Assembly: GCF_018130765.1 (NCBI RefSeq)
Contig: NZ_JAFCJZ010000026.1
Coordinates: 61,978-125,977 of the forward strand
Source of the DNA: Bradyrhizobium iriomotense
GTDB taxonomy: Bacteria > Pseudomonadota > Alphaproteobacteria > Rhizobiales > Xanthobacteraceae
Length of the DNA: 64,000 bases
Direction of reading: 5' to 3'
The number at the start of each line of letters is the position of its first letter. Position 1 is the first letter of the stretch. The notes beneath the pieces are model-generated. The model was not told the DNA's origin and did no database searches. It was given only the letters and a program-made list of their open reading frames with translations. Below are positions 19,612 to 27,126 of this stretch, one piece after another. The position numbers and the translations under genes are program-made.

Positions 19612-20643
19612 ATGCGCGCCGTCGTCATTCACGCCCCGAAAGACCTGCGGATCGACAGCTACCCCGACCCGGCACCCGGCCCCGGCGAGGTCCGCGTCAA
19701 GATCGCCAACGGCGGCATCTGCGGCTCCGATTTGCACTACTATCATCATGGCGGCTTCGGCGTCGTGCGCATCCAGCAGCCGATGGCGCTGGGGCACGAG
19801 ATCGCCGGCGTCGTCGCCGCAGTCGGTGACGGCGTCACCAGCGTGAAATCAGGCACGCGCGTTGCCGTCAATCCGAGCAAGCCGTGCGGGCAGTGCCTGC
19901 ATTGCCAGGAGGGCATGCGCAACCAGTGCCTCGACATGCGCTTCCTCGGCAGCGCGATGCGCTTTCCCCATGTGCAGGGCGGCTTTCGCGAATTCATCAC
20001 GGTCGATGCGACGCAGGCCGTGCCGATCGCGGACAAGCTCTCGCTGGCGGAAGCTGCGGTCGCCGAACCGCTGGCGGTATGCCTGCATGCCGGCAAGCAG
20101 GCCGGTCCCCTGCTCGGCAAGCGCGTGCTGATCACCGGCTGCGGCCCGATCGGCGCGCTGATGATTCTTGTCTCACGCTTCGGCGGCGCAGCCGAGATCG
20201 TGGTGACCGATGTGGCCGACGCGCCGCTCGCGGTCGCGAAAAAGCTCGGCGCCACGCATGCCATCAATGTCGCAACCAATGCCACCGCGCTCGATCCCTG
20301 GCGCGCCGGCAAGGGCGTGTTCGACACGCTGTTCGAGGCCTCCGGCAATCAGGCAGCGCTCCGCACGGCGCTCGACGTGCTCAGGCCCGGCGCGACGCTG
20401 GTGCAACTCGGCCTCGGCGGCGAGATGACGCTGCCGATCAACTCCATCGTCGCCAAGGAATTGCAGCTCCGCGGCACCTTCCGCTTCGATCCCGAGTTCG
20501 AGCTGGCGGTGCGGCTGATGGGCGAAGGCCTGATCGACGTCAAGCCGCTGATCACGGCGACCATGCCGTTCGAGAACGCAGTCGCCGCCTTCGAGCTCGC
20601 CAGCGACCGTTCGCAGTCGATGAAGGTGCAGCTGACCTTCTAG
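19612..20643 (+). CDS. zinc-dependent alcohol dehydrogenase, L-idonate 5-dehydrogenase-like
   Basis: The 343-residue MDR-family protein has catalytic-zinc ligands in GGICGSDLHYYHHGG and GHEIAGVV, and a four-cysteine structural-zinc lobe (CGQCLHCQEGMRNQC). The coenzyme motif is ITGCGPIGALMI. The HYYHHGGFG pattern and length match L-idonate 5-dehydrogenases, which oxidise L-idonate to 5-ketogluconate. ATG 19612 follows AAGGAGC. It sits 26 bases after the SDR. Together with the SDR, this gives a plausible idonate to 5-ketogluconate to gluconate route, but the dehydratase upstream suggests a wider sugar-acid role. Confidence 0.85.
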   Translation: MRAVVIHAPKDLRIDSYPDPAPGPGEVRVKIANGGICGSDLHYYHHGGFGVVRIQQPMALGHEIAGVVAAVGDGVTSVKSGTRVAVNPSKPCGQCLHCQEGMRNQCLDMRFLGSAMRFPHVQGGFREFITVDATQAVPIADKLSLAEAAVAEPLAVCLHAGKQAGPLLGKRVLITGCGPIGALMILVSRFGGAAEIVVTDVADAPLAVAKKLGATHAINVATNATALDPWRAGKGVFDTLFEASGNQAALRTALDVLRPGATLVQLGLGGEMTLPINSIVAKELQLRGTFRFDPEFELAVRLMGEGLIDVKPLITATMPFENAVAAFELASDRSQSMKVQLTF

Positions 20644-21512
20644 GGTTTCGCCTGGCTCTCGATCAGCCGGTCGCTGACCAGCCGGACGGCGCCCCGTTTC
20701 CACGAATAGTCTGCGCCCATGCGCAGGCCGCTGTCGCCGCGCGCCAGCACCGCACCGGTCGTGGCATCGCGAAGCTGGAATCCAAGCGTGTATTCGGTGC
20801 GGCTGACCCGCCGCACCACGCCGATCAGCGACTGGTCCGCACCGAGCTTCTGCGCGATCGCGGCCTCGCAGCCGCCACAGTCGCGCAAGGCCTGCGCCTT
20901 CGCCGCCTCACCGCCGACATCGACGATGCGGTAACGGCCGGACTGGACCAGCGCCTCGCGCACGCTGCCGGTGACCTCAGCCAGATATGATGCATCCGAC
21001 GTGGCCGAGGCGCCGGCTGACGCGGCGGTCGTGTCCTCGAGCTCGAACTCGAACACCGCCAGCGCGACCGGCGCAGGCGTAGCGAGCGCGGCCATGACCT
21101 CGCGGGAGACAAACATCTCGGCACGCTCCCATGATTCATCATTGTCGCCGCGGAAGGTGTAGAGCTTGTCCATCACGAGCTTTTTGGCGCCGACGTCGAT
21201 CACCGCGACCTTGGCCCATTGCACCAGCGTGCTGGTCTTCTGGATGCCGCCGATGACCTTGAACGCCGCCCCGTCCTGGGCCGATGGCGCCAGCCGGTAA
21301 CGGCCGTCCGCGCCGATGTCCCGCCTGAGCGCGGCCATGAACGCCGACAGCCGCCGCTCGTGGGCGGCGGTCTGGTTGGCCGGCTCGGCCGACGTGTCGG
21401 TATAGCTGAAATCGTCCATGGCAACGCCGATGGCCTCGGCAGCGGCCGGCGAATAGGCCGTCGGGAGGACGATGAAGAGAAAGGCGGAGAGGATCAGCCT
21501 GATACGGCGCAT
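20640..21512 (-). CDS. secreted DUF3280/DUF2380-type protein with duplicated domain
   Basis: The 290-residue protein has a signal peptide (MRRIRLILSAFLFIVLPTAY, cut near AEA). Two copies of one fold follow: an N-terminal copy (AIGVAMDDFSYTDTSAEP..., about 28-145) and a C-terminal copy (VALAVFEFELEDTTAA..., about 150-285). Only the second has the CGGC pair (LRDCGGCEAAIAQKLGADQS). The family is known to me as DUF3280, often seen near PQQ alcohol dehydrogenase genes. No such gene is in the window. It is divergent from a NarL-type two-component pair, as in several methylotrophy-related loci. Periplasmic; function unknown. Its stop overlaps the end of the idonate dehydrogenase gene on the other strand. 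Confidence 0.8.
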   Translation of the reverse strand: MRRIRLILSAFLFIVLPTAYSPAAAEAIGVAMDDFSYTDTSAEPANQTAAHERRLSAFMAALRRDIGADGRYRLAPSAQDGAAFKVIGGIQKTSTLVQWAKVAVIDVGAKKLVMDKLYTFRGDNDESWERAEMFVSREVMAALATPAPVALAVFEFELEDTTAASAGASATSDASYLAEVTGSVREALVQSGRYRIVDVGGEAAKAQALRDCGGCEAAIAQKLGADQSLIGVVRRVSRTEYTLGFQLRDATTGAVLARGDSGLRMGADYSWKRGAVRLVSDRLIESQAKP

Positions 21513-21698
21513 GCGGGCCTCGTGCAATGGAACGGCGCGGCAATCTGGATAGACACCTCAGGCCATGCAACAGCCTCCGTCCCGACGAGCGTCGGGAAAA
21601 TTTCACGACGTTGCACTGCGGTAATGCCTGGCCTTTCCGCCGTGGCCGTTCTGCCGTTTAATGCGGAGGCGACAATTCCGTTCGCACCAGGTGCCCCG

Positions 21699-23084
21699 AT
21701 GTGGAACCGCCCGAGGTTCGATCTCAAGGTCCGTCTGACGTTGCGCGTGGCCGCCATATCGGCCGCCTGCTTCGCCGCGATCTCCGCCTATTTCCTTGTC
21801 ACGGCTGACCGCGCGGCGCATGCGCGCAGCGACAGCATTGCCGCCATCGTGGCGAAGTCGCTGGAGCTGCAACAGGGCAAGGTCCAGTGGGTGGCGAACC
21901 CGCGCTCGGACTTTCCAAATCTTGATCCCGTCGCGGCCTATGTGATGACGCCCGGCCTGTGCCTGGCATTCCGCGGCCCCGGCGGCGACATGCTCCAGCG
22001 CTTCTGCAGCGGCGCGCCTGCCCCGGCGAACCCGCCGCCGCAGGCCTTCGCCACCTTCTATCGCAGCCTGTTCGACCCCGGCCGCGAGGCGGCGCGGCCC
22101 GTGATCGTGCGCGGCACCAAGCTTGGCGAGACCGTGGTCTCGGTCGATCCGGCGGTGCAGACGGCGGAGGCCTGGCACGAGGCCGGTCGCCTGATGCTCG
22201 CGCTCGCGATCGCATTGCCGCTGCTCTGCGTGCTGGTGTACGCGGCCCTGGCGCGCGCGCTGCGCCCGACCCGCATGATCCGAACCGGTCTCGAACGCAT
22301 CGCCGCCGGCGACCTCACGACGCGGCTGCCGCCTTTCGACCTCGCCGAGCTCTCCGCCATCCGCGACGTCTTCAACCATCTGGCCGAAAGCCTCGACACC
22401 GCGCTTGCCGAGCGCAGCGAGCTGACGCGAAAGCTGATCGCGCTCCAGGACGAGGAGCGCCGCCATCTCGCCCGCGAGCTGCACGACGAGTTCGGCCAAT
22501 CGCTCGCCGCCATCCGCGCGCTGGCCTCGTCGGCCCGCCAGACCGCCGCGCAGGACTGCCCGTCCCTGCTGTCCGAATGCGACGGCATTTCGCGGACCGC
22601 AACGGGCATGATGGAGACGCTGCGCGGCACGCTGTTCCGGCTACGCCCGCCCGACGTCGAGGAGCTCGGGCTCGTCGCCAGCCTCGAAGGCCTGGTCGCC
22701 GGCTGGAACGGACGCAGCCGCGGCGAGACGCGGTTCTCGATCCGCTTCGACGGCGCCTTCGAGACCCTGCCGGCCGCGGTCAGCGCCAACCTCTACCGCA
22801 TCGTGCAGGAAGCGCTCACCAACGCCGCCAAGCATGCCGGCGCCACCAAGGTGAGCCTGGAGTTGACGATGCGACCCGACGAGATCGCGCTTGCGATCGA
22901 CGATGACGGACGCTCGAACGAGCCCGCCGCGAAATCCGGCATGGGCCTGCTCGGCATGCGCGAGCGCGTCGCGGCGCTGCGCGGCCGGCTGAGCTTCGAG
23001 GCCGGCGCCAATGGCGGCTCCGCTCTGCGTGTCGTCATTCCGCTCGAAGCCGTCGATCGGCAAATATTGGATCACGCTGCATGA
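21699..23084 (+). CDS. membrane sensor histidine kinase, NarL/HisKA_3 type
   Basis: The 461-residue protein has a first transmembrane helix at about residues 17-36, a periplasmic sensor region of about 130 residues with two cysteines, a second helix at about 166-187, and a HAMP domain to about 245. The HisKA_3 box DEERRHLARELHDEFGQSLA contains His262, followed by a short HATPase domain (EALTNAAKHAGA, GMGLLGMRERVAAL). ATG 21699 (MWNRPRFDLKVRLTLR) is the natural start. Its stop overlaps the response-regulator start by ATGA. The periplasmic sensor probably shares a signal with the divergent DUF3280 protein; that is inference. Confidence 0.9.
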   Translation: MWNRPRFDLKVRLTLRVAAISAACFAAISAYFLVTADRAAHARSDSIAAIVAKSLELQQGKVQWVANPRSDFPNLDPVAAYVMTPGLCLAFRGPGGDMLQRFCSGAPAPANPPPQAFATFYRSLFDPGREAARPVIVRGTKLGETVVSVDPAVQTAEAWHEAGRLMLALAIALPLLCVLVYAALARALRPTRMIRTGLERIAAGDLTTRLPPFDLAELSAIRDVFNHLAESLDTALAERSELTRKLIALQDEERRHLARELHDEFGQSLAAIRALASSARQTAAQDCPSLLSECDGISRTATGMMETLRGTLFRLRPPDVEELGLVASLEGLVAGWNGRSRGETRFSIRFDGAFETLPAAVSANLYRIVQEALTNAAKHAGATKVSLELTMRPDEIALAIDDDGRSNEPAAKSGMGLLGMRERVAALRGRLSFEAGANGGSALRVVIPLEAVDRQILDHAA

Positions 23085-23743
23085 GCGCGGGCGATGCCAC
23101 CATCCTGCTGGTCGACGACCATTCCGTGGTCCGCGAGGGCTATCGCTCGGTGCTGCAGAAGCAGCCCGGCCTGCGCGTCGTCGCCGAGGCGTCCGACGGC
23201 GCGGAGGCCTACCGGCTGTACAAATCCGAGGCGCCCGATCTCGTCATCATGGATCTGAGCATGCCCGGCATCGGCGGCATCGAGGCCGTGAGGCGCATCC
23301 GGCAACGAGACAAGGGCGCAAAGATCCTCATCTTCACCATGCACCAGAATGCCGGCTTTGCGGTGCAGGCGATCCGCGCCGGCGCCAGGGGCTATGTCAC
23401 CAAGACCAGCCCGCCCGAGACGCTGGTGCGCGCGGTCATGGATGTGCTCGCCGGCAGGATCGCCATCAGTCCCGACATCGACCACGAGCTGGCGCTGAGC
23501 CGGCTCGCCGGCGAGAGCTCGGCGGCCGACGTGCTCACGCCGCGCGAGTTCGAGGTGCTGCGGCTGCTGCTGGCCGAGAGGACGACGGACGAGATTGCCG
23601 AGACGCTGCACGTCAGCCCCAAGACGGTGGCGAACCTGCATTCCCTGATCAAGGACAAGCTCGGCGTCGGCTCCGACATCGAGTTGGTCCGCCTGGCGCT
23701 GCGCCAGGGACTGCTGACGCAGGTCGATCTGGGCGACGCTTGA
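23081..23743 (+). CDS. NarL/LuxR-type response regulator
   Basis: The 220-residue protein has a receiver domain (LLVDDHSVVREGYRSVLQ, phospho-acceptor Asp58 in VIMDLSMPG, switch Lys in YVTKTSPPE) and a LuxR-type helix-turn-helix (LTPREFEVLRLLLAERTTDE, HVSPKTVANLHSLIKDKLG). It is translationally coupled to the kinase at 21699 and is its cognate partner. The likely targets are alcohol or aldehyde oxidation genes, judged from the DUF3280 neighbour; there is no direct evidence for that in the sequence. Confidence 0.93.
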   Translation: MSAGDATILLVDDHSVVREGYRSVLQKQPGLRVVAEASDGAEAYRLYKSEAPDLVIMDLSMPGIGGIEAVRRIRQRDKGAKILIFTMHQNAGFAVQAIRAGARGYVTKTSPPETLVRAVMDVLAGRIAISPDIDHELALSRLAGESSAADVLTPREFEVLRLLLAERTTDEIAETLHVSPKTVANLHSLIKDKLGVGSDIELVRLALRQGLLTQVDLGDA

Positions 23744-23747
23744 TTAT

Positions 23748-24590
23748 TCAGGCCAGATAGCGCGTCAGATAGCCTTCCATCGCATAGAGCGCACACAGCG
23801 CAAGGCTCGACCACACCGCGGCGCTGAAATACAGGAACATCCAGGTCAGCTCGCCCTTCCAGTGCGCGATGTCGTGGGTCACCACCCAGCGCGTCGAGAC
23901 GTCATGCAGGCCTTCGAGCAGGCCGAGGAATTTGTTGCCCTCTTCGTGCCCTGCCCGCCAGCGGCTGAGATACATCGGCACATCAACGGTGACGAGGAAG
24001 GCGAGGAAGCAGGCAATGCCGACGATGCCGGCCATCAGCGCCCAGCGCACAGGCCCCTGGAATTCCGGCATCAGGCGGCACAGCGCGATGCCGGCGAGGA
24101 AGAAGGTCACCGCCCACAGCGAGTTCTCGATCGCGTTGAAGAGGAAATTGGTCGTCACCACCGCGTACCAGGAGAAGCACTCCGCGATGATGATGATCGG
24201 CACGATCACGAGCGCGATGTTCACCGCGGTTTCTGCACCGGTCATCTGACCCAGCTGATGCAGGATGATGGCCCATTGCGCGACGAAGCAGAGCTCGGCC
24301 ACGGTCGCAACGGTGCGGCCGACGACGACGCTCGACAGCCATGTGTCGAACAGGCAGATGCGCTGCACGTCGGCGCGCGGCAGCACCGAACGAAAAGCGC
24401 AGCCGAACACATAACCGGCGCAGAGCAGGAACATCAGCCCGATGTCCGAGCCGCCACCGACGCTGCCCGCAACCGTCGGATAGAACTCGCGGTACAGCAT
24501 GAACCAGACGAGGATGTTGGCACTGCTCACAAGCGTCAGTGACCCCCACCACCACGCGAGGGGATTTGACCGCGCCTGCCACTGCAACAT
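23748..24590 (-). CDS. hypothetical multi-spanning membrane protein
   Basis: The 280-residue protein has seven or eight hydrophobic helices, with polar residues such as Glu, His and Arg inside several of them (VAELCFVAQWAIILHQLGQ, IIIIAECFSWYAVVTTNFLF). I do not recognise the family. ATG 24590 (MLQWQARSNPLAWWW) has GGAG nine bases upstream, whereas the longer start at 24644 has no ribosome site. The upstream region (24638-24720) holds three CTGTCATAAT repeats, including a Pho-box-like pair, so phosphate control is possible. It converges with the response-regulator gene. Confidence 0.7.
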   Translation of the reverse strand: MLQWQARSNPLAWWWGSLTLVSSANILVWFMLYREFYPTVAGSVGGGSDIGLMFLLCAGYVFGCAFRSVLPRADVQRICLFDTWLSSVVVGRTVATVAELCFVAQWAIILHQLGQMTGAETAVNIALVIVPIIIIAECFSWYAVVTTNFLFNAIENSLWAVTFFLAGIALCRLMPEFQGPVRWALMAGIVGIACFLAFLVTVDVPMYLSRWRAGHEEGNKFLGLLEGLHDVSTRWVVTHDIAHWKGELTWMFLYFSAAVWSSLALCALYAMEGYLTRYLA

Positions 24591-24637
24591 GATGAATCGC
24601 TCCGCTTTAATCGATGTGACATCTAGCGGTAGCAATT

Positions 24638-24720
24638 CTGTCATAATTCAGTAGCGCGATGCGACAGAAATCGATGTCATGATACTGTCATAATAGCGCT
24701 GCGGGCTGTCATAATAGCGC
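24638..24720. promoter_or_regulatory. Pho-box-like CTGTCAT direct repeats
   Basis: CTGTCATAAT occurs at 24638-24647, 24685-24694 and 24706-24715 (plus strand). ATGTCAT-GATA-CTGTCAT at 24674-24691 has the exact 7+4+7 spacing of a PhoB box and matches its consensus in 13 of 14 half-site positions. The only annotated gene start it could serve is that of the membrane protein at 24590, on the opposite strand. Confidence 0.55.
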
Positions 24721-24752
24721 AAGCGGCTAAGCTTCCCCTCCGTTTCAAGTTC

Positions 24753-24785
24753 ATTCCAGGGGCGCCTATGCAGAACCCCTGGAAT
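24753..24785. other. stem-loop with 10-bp perfect stem
   Basis: ATTCCAGGGG (24753-24762) pairs with CCCCTGGAAT (24776-24785). On the plus strand the AGGGG part would be a ribosome site for a short frame starting at 24768. On the minus strand it lies 11 bases past the SRPBCC stop, where it could act as a weak terminator. No U-run follows on either strand. Confidence 0.4.
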
Positions 24786-24795
24786 CATGCGGGGC

Positions 24796-25287
24796 TTATC
24801 TCTTCATTCCACCCACATACGCCGCGAGCTTGTCCAGCGTCTGGTAGCCGTACTCGACGGCGCCGAAGCCAATCATGCCGTCGCGCTGCTCCGTGCTCGA
24901 GGCCAGCTGACGCATCATCAGCACCGTCTTGCCATTGCTCTGCTCGGCGAAGGTGACGGTGAAGCGGAACATGCCGGGATCCTCGTCCTTGTCGGTGCCG
25001 TGATCCATCTCCATCAGCGACGGCCGCTCGATGCGGCGAAAGCGCATCCGGTTCGGATAGACCGTGCCATCGGGTCCGATCATGTTGAAGCGCCAGACGC
25101 CGCCGACGCGAACGTCGATCTCGAAGGTCTCGATCTTGAAGCCTTTTGGTCCGAACCATTGCGGCAGATGCTTCGGGTCGGACCATGCCTCGAACACCAG
25201 ATCGCGCGGCGCGTCGATCACGCGCGACATCACGATCTCGCGGTCGAGCGACCATTGCGACAAAGCGGGATTGGCAGAATTCGTCAT
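24796..25287 (-). CDS. SRPBCC (AHSA1-type) domain protein
   Basis: The 163-residue protein has the START/AHSA1 helix-grip fold signatures: VMSRVIDAPRDLVFEAWSDP, LPQWFGPKGF and RVGGVWRFNMIGPDG. Such proteins bind hydrophobic ligands in a deep cavity. Its start overlaps the stop of the ArsR gene by ATGA, the classic ArsR-SRPBCC pair, in which the regulator controls the operon. The ligand is unknown. It is cytoplasmic, with no signal peptide. Confidence 0.92.
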   Translation of the reverse strand: MTNSANPALSQWSLDREIVMSRVIDAPRDLVFEAWSDPKHLPQWFGPKGFKIETFEIDVRVGGVWRFNMIGPDGTVYPNRMRFRRIERPSLMEMDHGTDKDEDPGMFRFTVTFAEQSNGKTVLMMRQLASSTEQRDGMIGFGAVEYGYQTLDKLAAYVGGMKR

Positions 25288-25670
25288 GACTCGGCACCTT
25301 TCTTCTTCGTTGTACGCGACGGCCGCTTGGCGGCCGCCCTCTCCTTCTTGAGCTTCATCACATAGGCCTCGAACCGGTCGAGCCGCGCCTCCCAGATCGC
25401 GCGCTGCTGCTGGAACCAGTCTTCCGCGCCGACCAGCGCGTCCGGACTGAGCCGGCAGGTGCGCACCCGGCCGGATTTCTCCGACTGAACCAGTCCGCTC
25501 ACCTCCAGCACATGGATGTGCTTCATGAAGCTCGGCAGCGCCATGTCGAAGGGGTCCGCGAGCTCGCCGACGGAGGCTTCACCGGCGCACAGTCGCATCA
25601 CGATCGCCCGCCGCGTGGGGTCGGCGAGCGCTGCGAAGATCTGATCGAGTCGGGTCAATTGGTTAGCCAT
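25284..25670 (-). CDS. ArsR-family transcriptional repressor
   Basis: The 128-residue winged-helix protein has the core ALADPTRRAIVMRLCAGEAS and FMKHIHVLEVSGLV, typical of the ArsR branch found with SRPBCC proteins. It has no metal-binding cysteine pair (a lone Cys is in the first helix and another in RVRTCRL), so a metal ligand is unlikely. The C-terminal tail is lysine/arginine rich. ATG 25670 lies inside one of two TTAGC-N6-GCTAA operators. It is the first gene of the pair with the SRPBCC gene. Confidence 0.92.
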   Translation of the reverse strand: MANQLTRLDQIFAALADPTRRAIVMRLCAGEASVGELADPFDMALPSFMKHIHVLEVSGLVQSEKSGRVRTCRLSPDALVGAEDWFQQQRAIWEARLDRFEAYVMKLKKERAAAKRPSRTTKKKGAES

Positions 25671-25727
25671 GAAGCTAACTATAAACGACGACCGACCGAA
25701 GTCAAGAATTGTTAGCCGATCGGCTAA
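25662..25727. promoter_or_regulatory. two ArsR operators (TTAGC-N6-GCTAA)
   Basis: GTTAGC-N6-GCTAAC at 25662-25679 spans the ArsR start codon. TTAGCCGATCGGCTAA at 25712-25727 is a perfect 16-base palindrome. Both share TTAGC-N6-GCTAA, with centres 49 bases apart. They are the likely autoregulatory sites of the ArsR-SRPBCC operon. Confidence 0.7.
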
Positions 25728-25743
25728 GTTAAATTCCTGGATC

Positions 25744-25782
25744 TCGTAGCCGGGATGGAGCGCAGGGCAATCCGGGCTACGA
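25744..25782. repeat. short palindromic repeat (TCGTAGCC...GGCTACGA)
   Basis: Arms TCGTAGCCGGGAT (25744-25756) and ATCCGGGCTACGA (25770-25782) pair with one mismatch around a 13-base loop. It resembles a dispersed element common in bradyrhizobial intergenic DNA (from memory). Confidence 0.6.
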
Positions 25783-25889
25783 AGCCAACTGGCCGACGGA
25801 ACCCACAACGCGCAATCGTGAATTGGGACCTCGCGCCCTCCCCGCTAAAAAGAGAGTCGGGGGCGCACAAGCATCATTCATCAGAGCAC

Positions 25890-27062
25890 GTGCCGCCTGT
25901 TGTCATCTCATCCCCGATCACCCGGCGAACGCTCGCGCGGGCTGCGCTCGTTCCCCTTGCGATCGCGCTTCGCCCGCGCCGTGCATCGGCAGATTCCGAC
26001 ATGATCGCGCAGATGCGCGACATCGTCGCCGCCGAACTTGCGCCGACCGCGACGCCGGAGCATCCGGGCGGCGTTGCCGCCGCGCTCTATGCCGGCCGCC
26101 ATGTCGAGTTCTTCAACTATGGCTTTGCCGACGACGCCGCACGACGGCCGGTGACATCGGATACGCTGTTCAACCTCGCCTCACTGCGCAAGCCGTTCGA
26201 AGCGACACTGGTCGCGCTCGGGACGCTTCGCGGCGAGCTGCGGCTCGACGATCCCTTGCAAAAACATCTTCCGGAGTTCGACGGCGACTATATCCGCCGC
26301 GTCACCGTCGGCGAGCTCGTCACGCACACGTCGGGGCTGCTGCTGCCGACCGACCATCCGCCCTGGCCGAACGAGCAGTTTTCGCGCCCGCAGTTCATCG
26401 AGATGCTCAACGCGTGGAAACCGCAGGCTGGCGAGCAGCCCGGCAAGCAACGCATCTACAGCCATGCCGGCTACGTGCTGCTCCAGCTCGTGCTCGAAAA
26501 TTGCTACCGCACGCCGATCGCAACGCTGTTCGAGCAGCGCATCCTCAAACCGCTCGGCATGTCGGCGACCTCTCTGCCCGAGCGTGGCGCGGACAATCGC
26601 GCCGTCATGGATGCGGCCTGGATGCAGCGCGTGGTCCAGGGCTATTCGGACCAGCGCATGGCGATCGGGCCGATCGGCAACCAGCAGAGCTATTTTGACT
26701 TTCCCGGCACCGGCCAGATGTTCTCGTCAGCGCGGGATCTTTCGACCTTCATTGCGGCCTGCCTCGACGGCCGCTCGGTCGATCCGCATTTGCACGAGGC
26801 GCTGCGTATGACGCAGCACGAGAGCTTCCGCGTCGACGAGAAATTTGGACAGGGCATGGCCTGGGAGACCGTGCGCCTGCCCGGCGTCACCGTCATCGAC
26901 AAGCCGGGCGGGCTCAACAACGCCTCCGGCTATCTCGGCCTCGTGCCGGCGCGGCGGATCGGCATCGTGCTGCTCGCCAATCGCGGCGAATATCCGCACG
27001 AGATCGCGCGCTACAAGATCCTGCCCGCGCTGGCGCATCTGGTCGCCTCGCACGGCGGCTGA
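25890..27062 (+). CDS. beta-lactamase-fold serine hydrolase (class C-like), Tat-type signal
   Basis: The product has about 390 residues. The N-terminus has a twin-arginine motif (ITRRTLARAALVPLAIAL) before an ASA cleavage site, so export is probable. The catalytic SxxK is present as SLRK (FNLASLRKPF). The second motif is YSH instead of YSN (RIYSHAGYVL), and the KTG triad is replaced by KPG (DKPGGLNNASGY). The fold therefore fits class C or EstB-like hydrolases, but lactamase activity is doubtful and an esterase or peptidase role is more likely. GTG 25890 is chosen because no ATG precedes the Tat signal closely and the frame upstream lies in a repeat. Confidence 0.75.
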   Translation: MPPVVISSPITRRTLARAALVPLAIALRPRRASADSDMIAQMRDIVAAELAPTATPEHPGGVAAALYAGRHVEFFNYGFADDAARRPVTSDTLFNLASLRKPFEATLVALGTLRGELRLDDPLQKHLPEFDGDYIRRVTVGELVTHTSGLLLPTDHPPWPNEQFSRPQFIEMLNAWKPQAGEQPGKQRIYSHAGYVLLQLVLENCYRTPIATLFEQRILKPLGMSATSLPERGADNRAVMDAAWMQRVVQGYSDQRMAIGPIGNQQSYFDFPGTGQMFSSARDLSTFIAACLDGRSVDPHLHEALRMTQHESFRVDEKFGQGMAWETVRLPGVTVIDKPGGLNNASGYLGLVPARRIGIVLLANRGEYPHEIARYKILPALAHLVASHGG

Positions 27063-27074
27063 GCTCAAAAGCAG

Positions 27075-27099
27075 AAAGCCCCGGCTGAGCCGGGGCTTT
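27075..27099. terminator. bidirectional rho-independent terminator
   Basis: AAAGCCCCGGC-TGA-GCCGGGGCTTT forms an 11-pair perfect hairpin between the convergent hydrolase and porin genes, with A- and T-rich flanks on both sides. Confidence 0.85.
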
Positions 27100-27126
27100 C
27101 CACACCAGGTCCGGAACGGGATGAGC

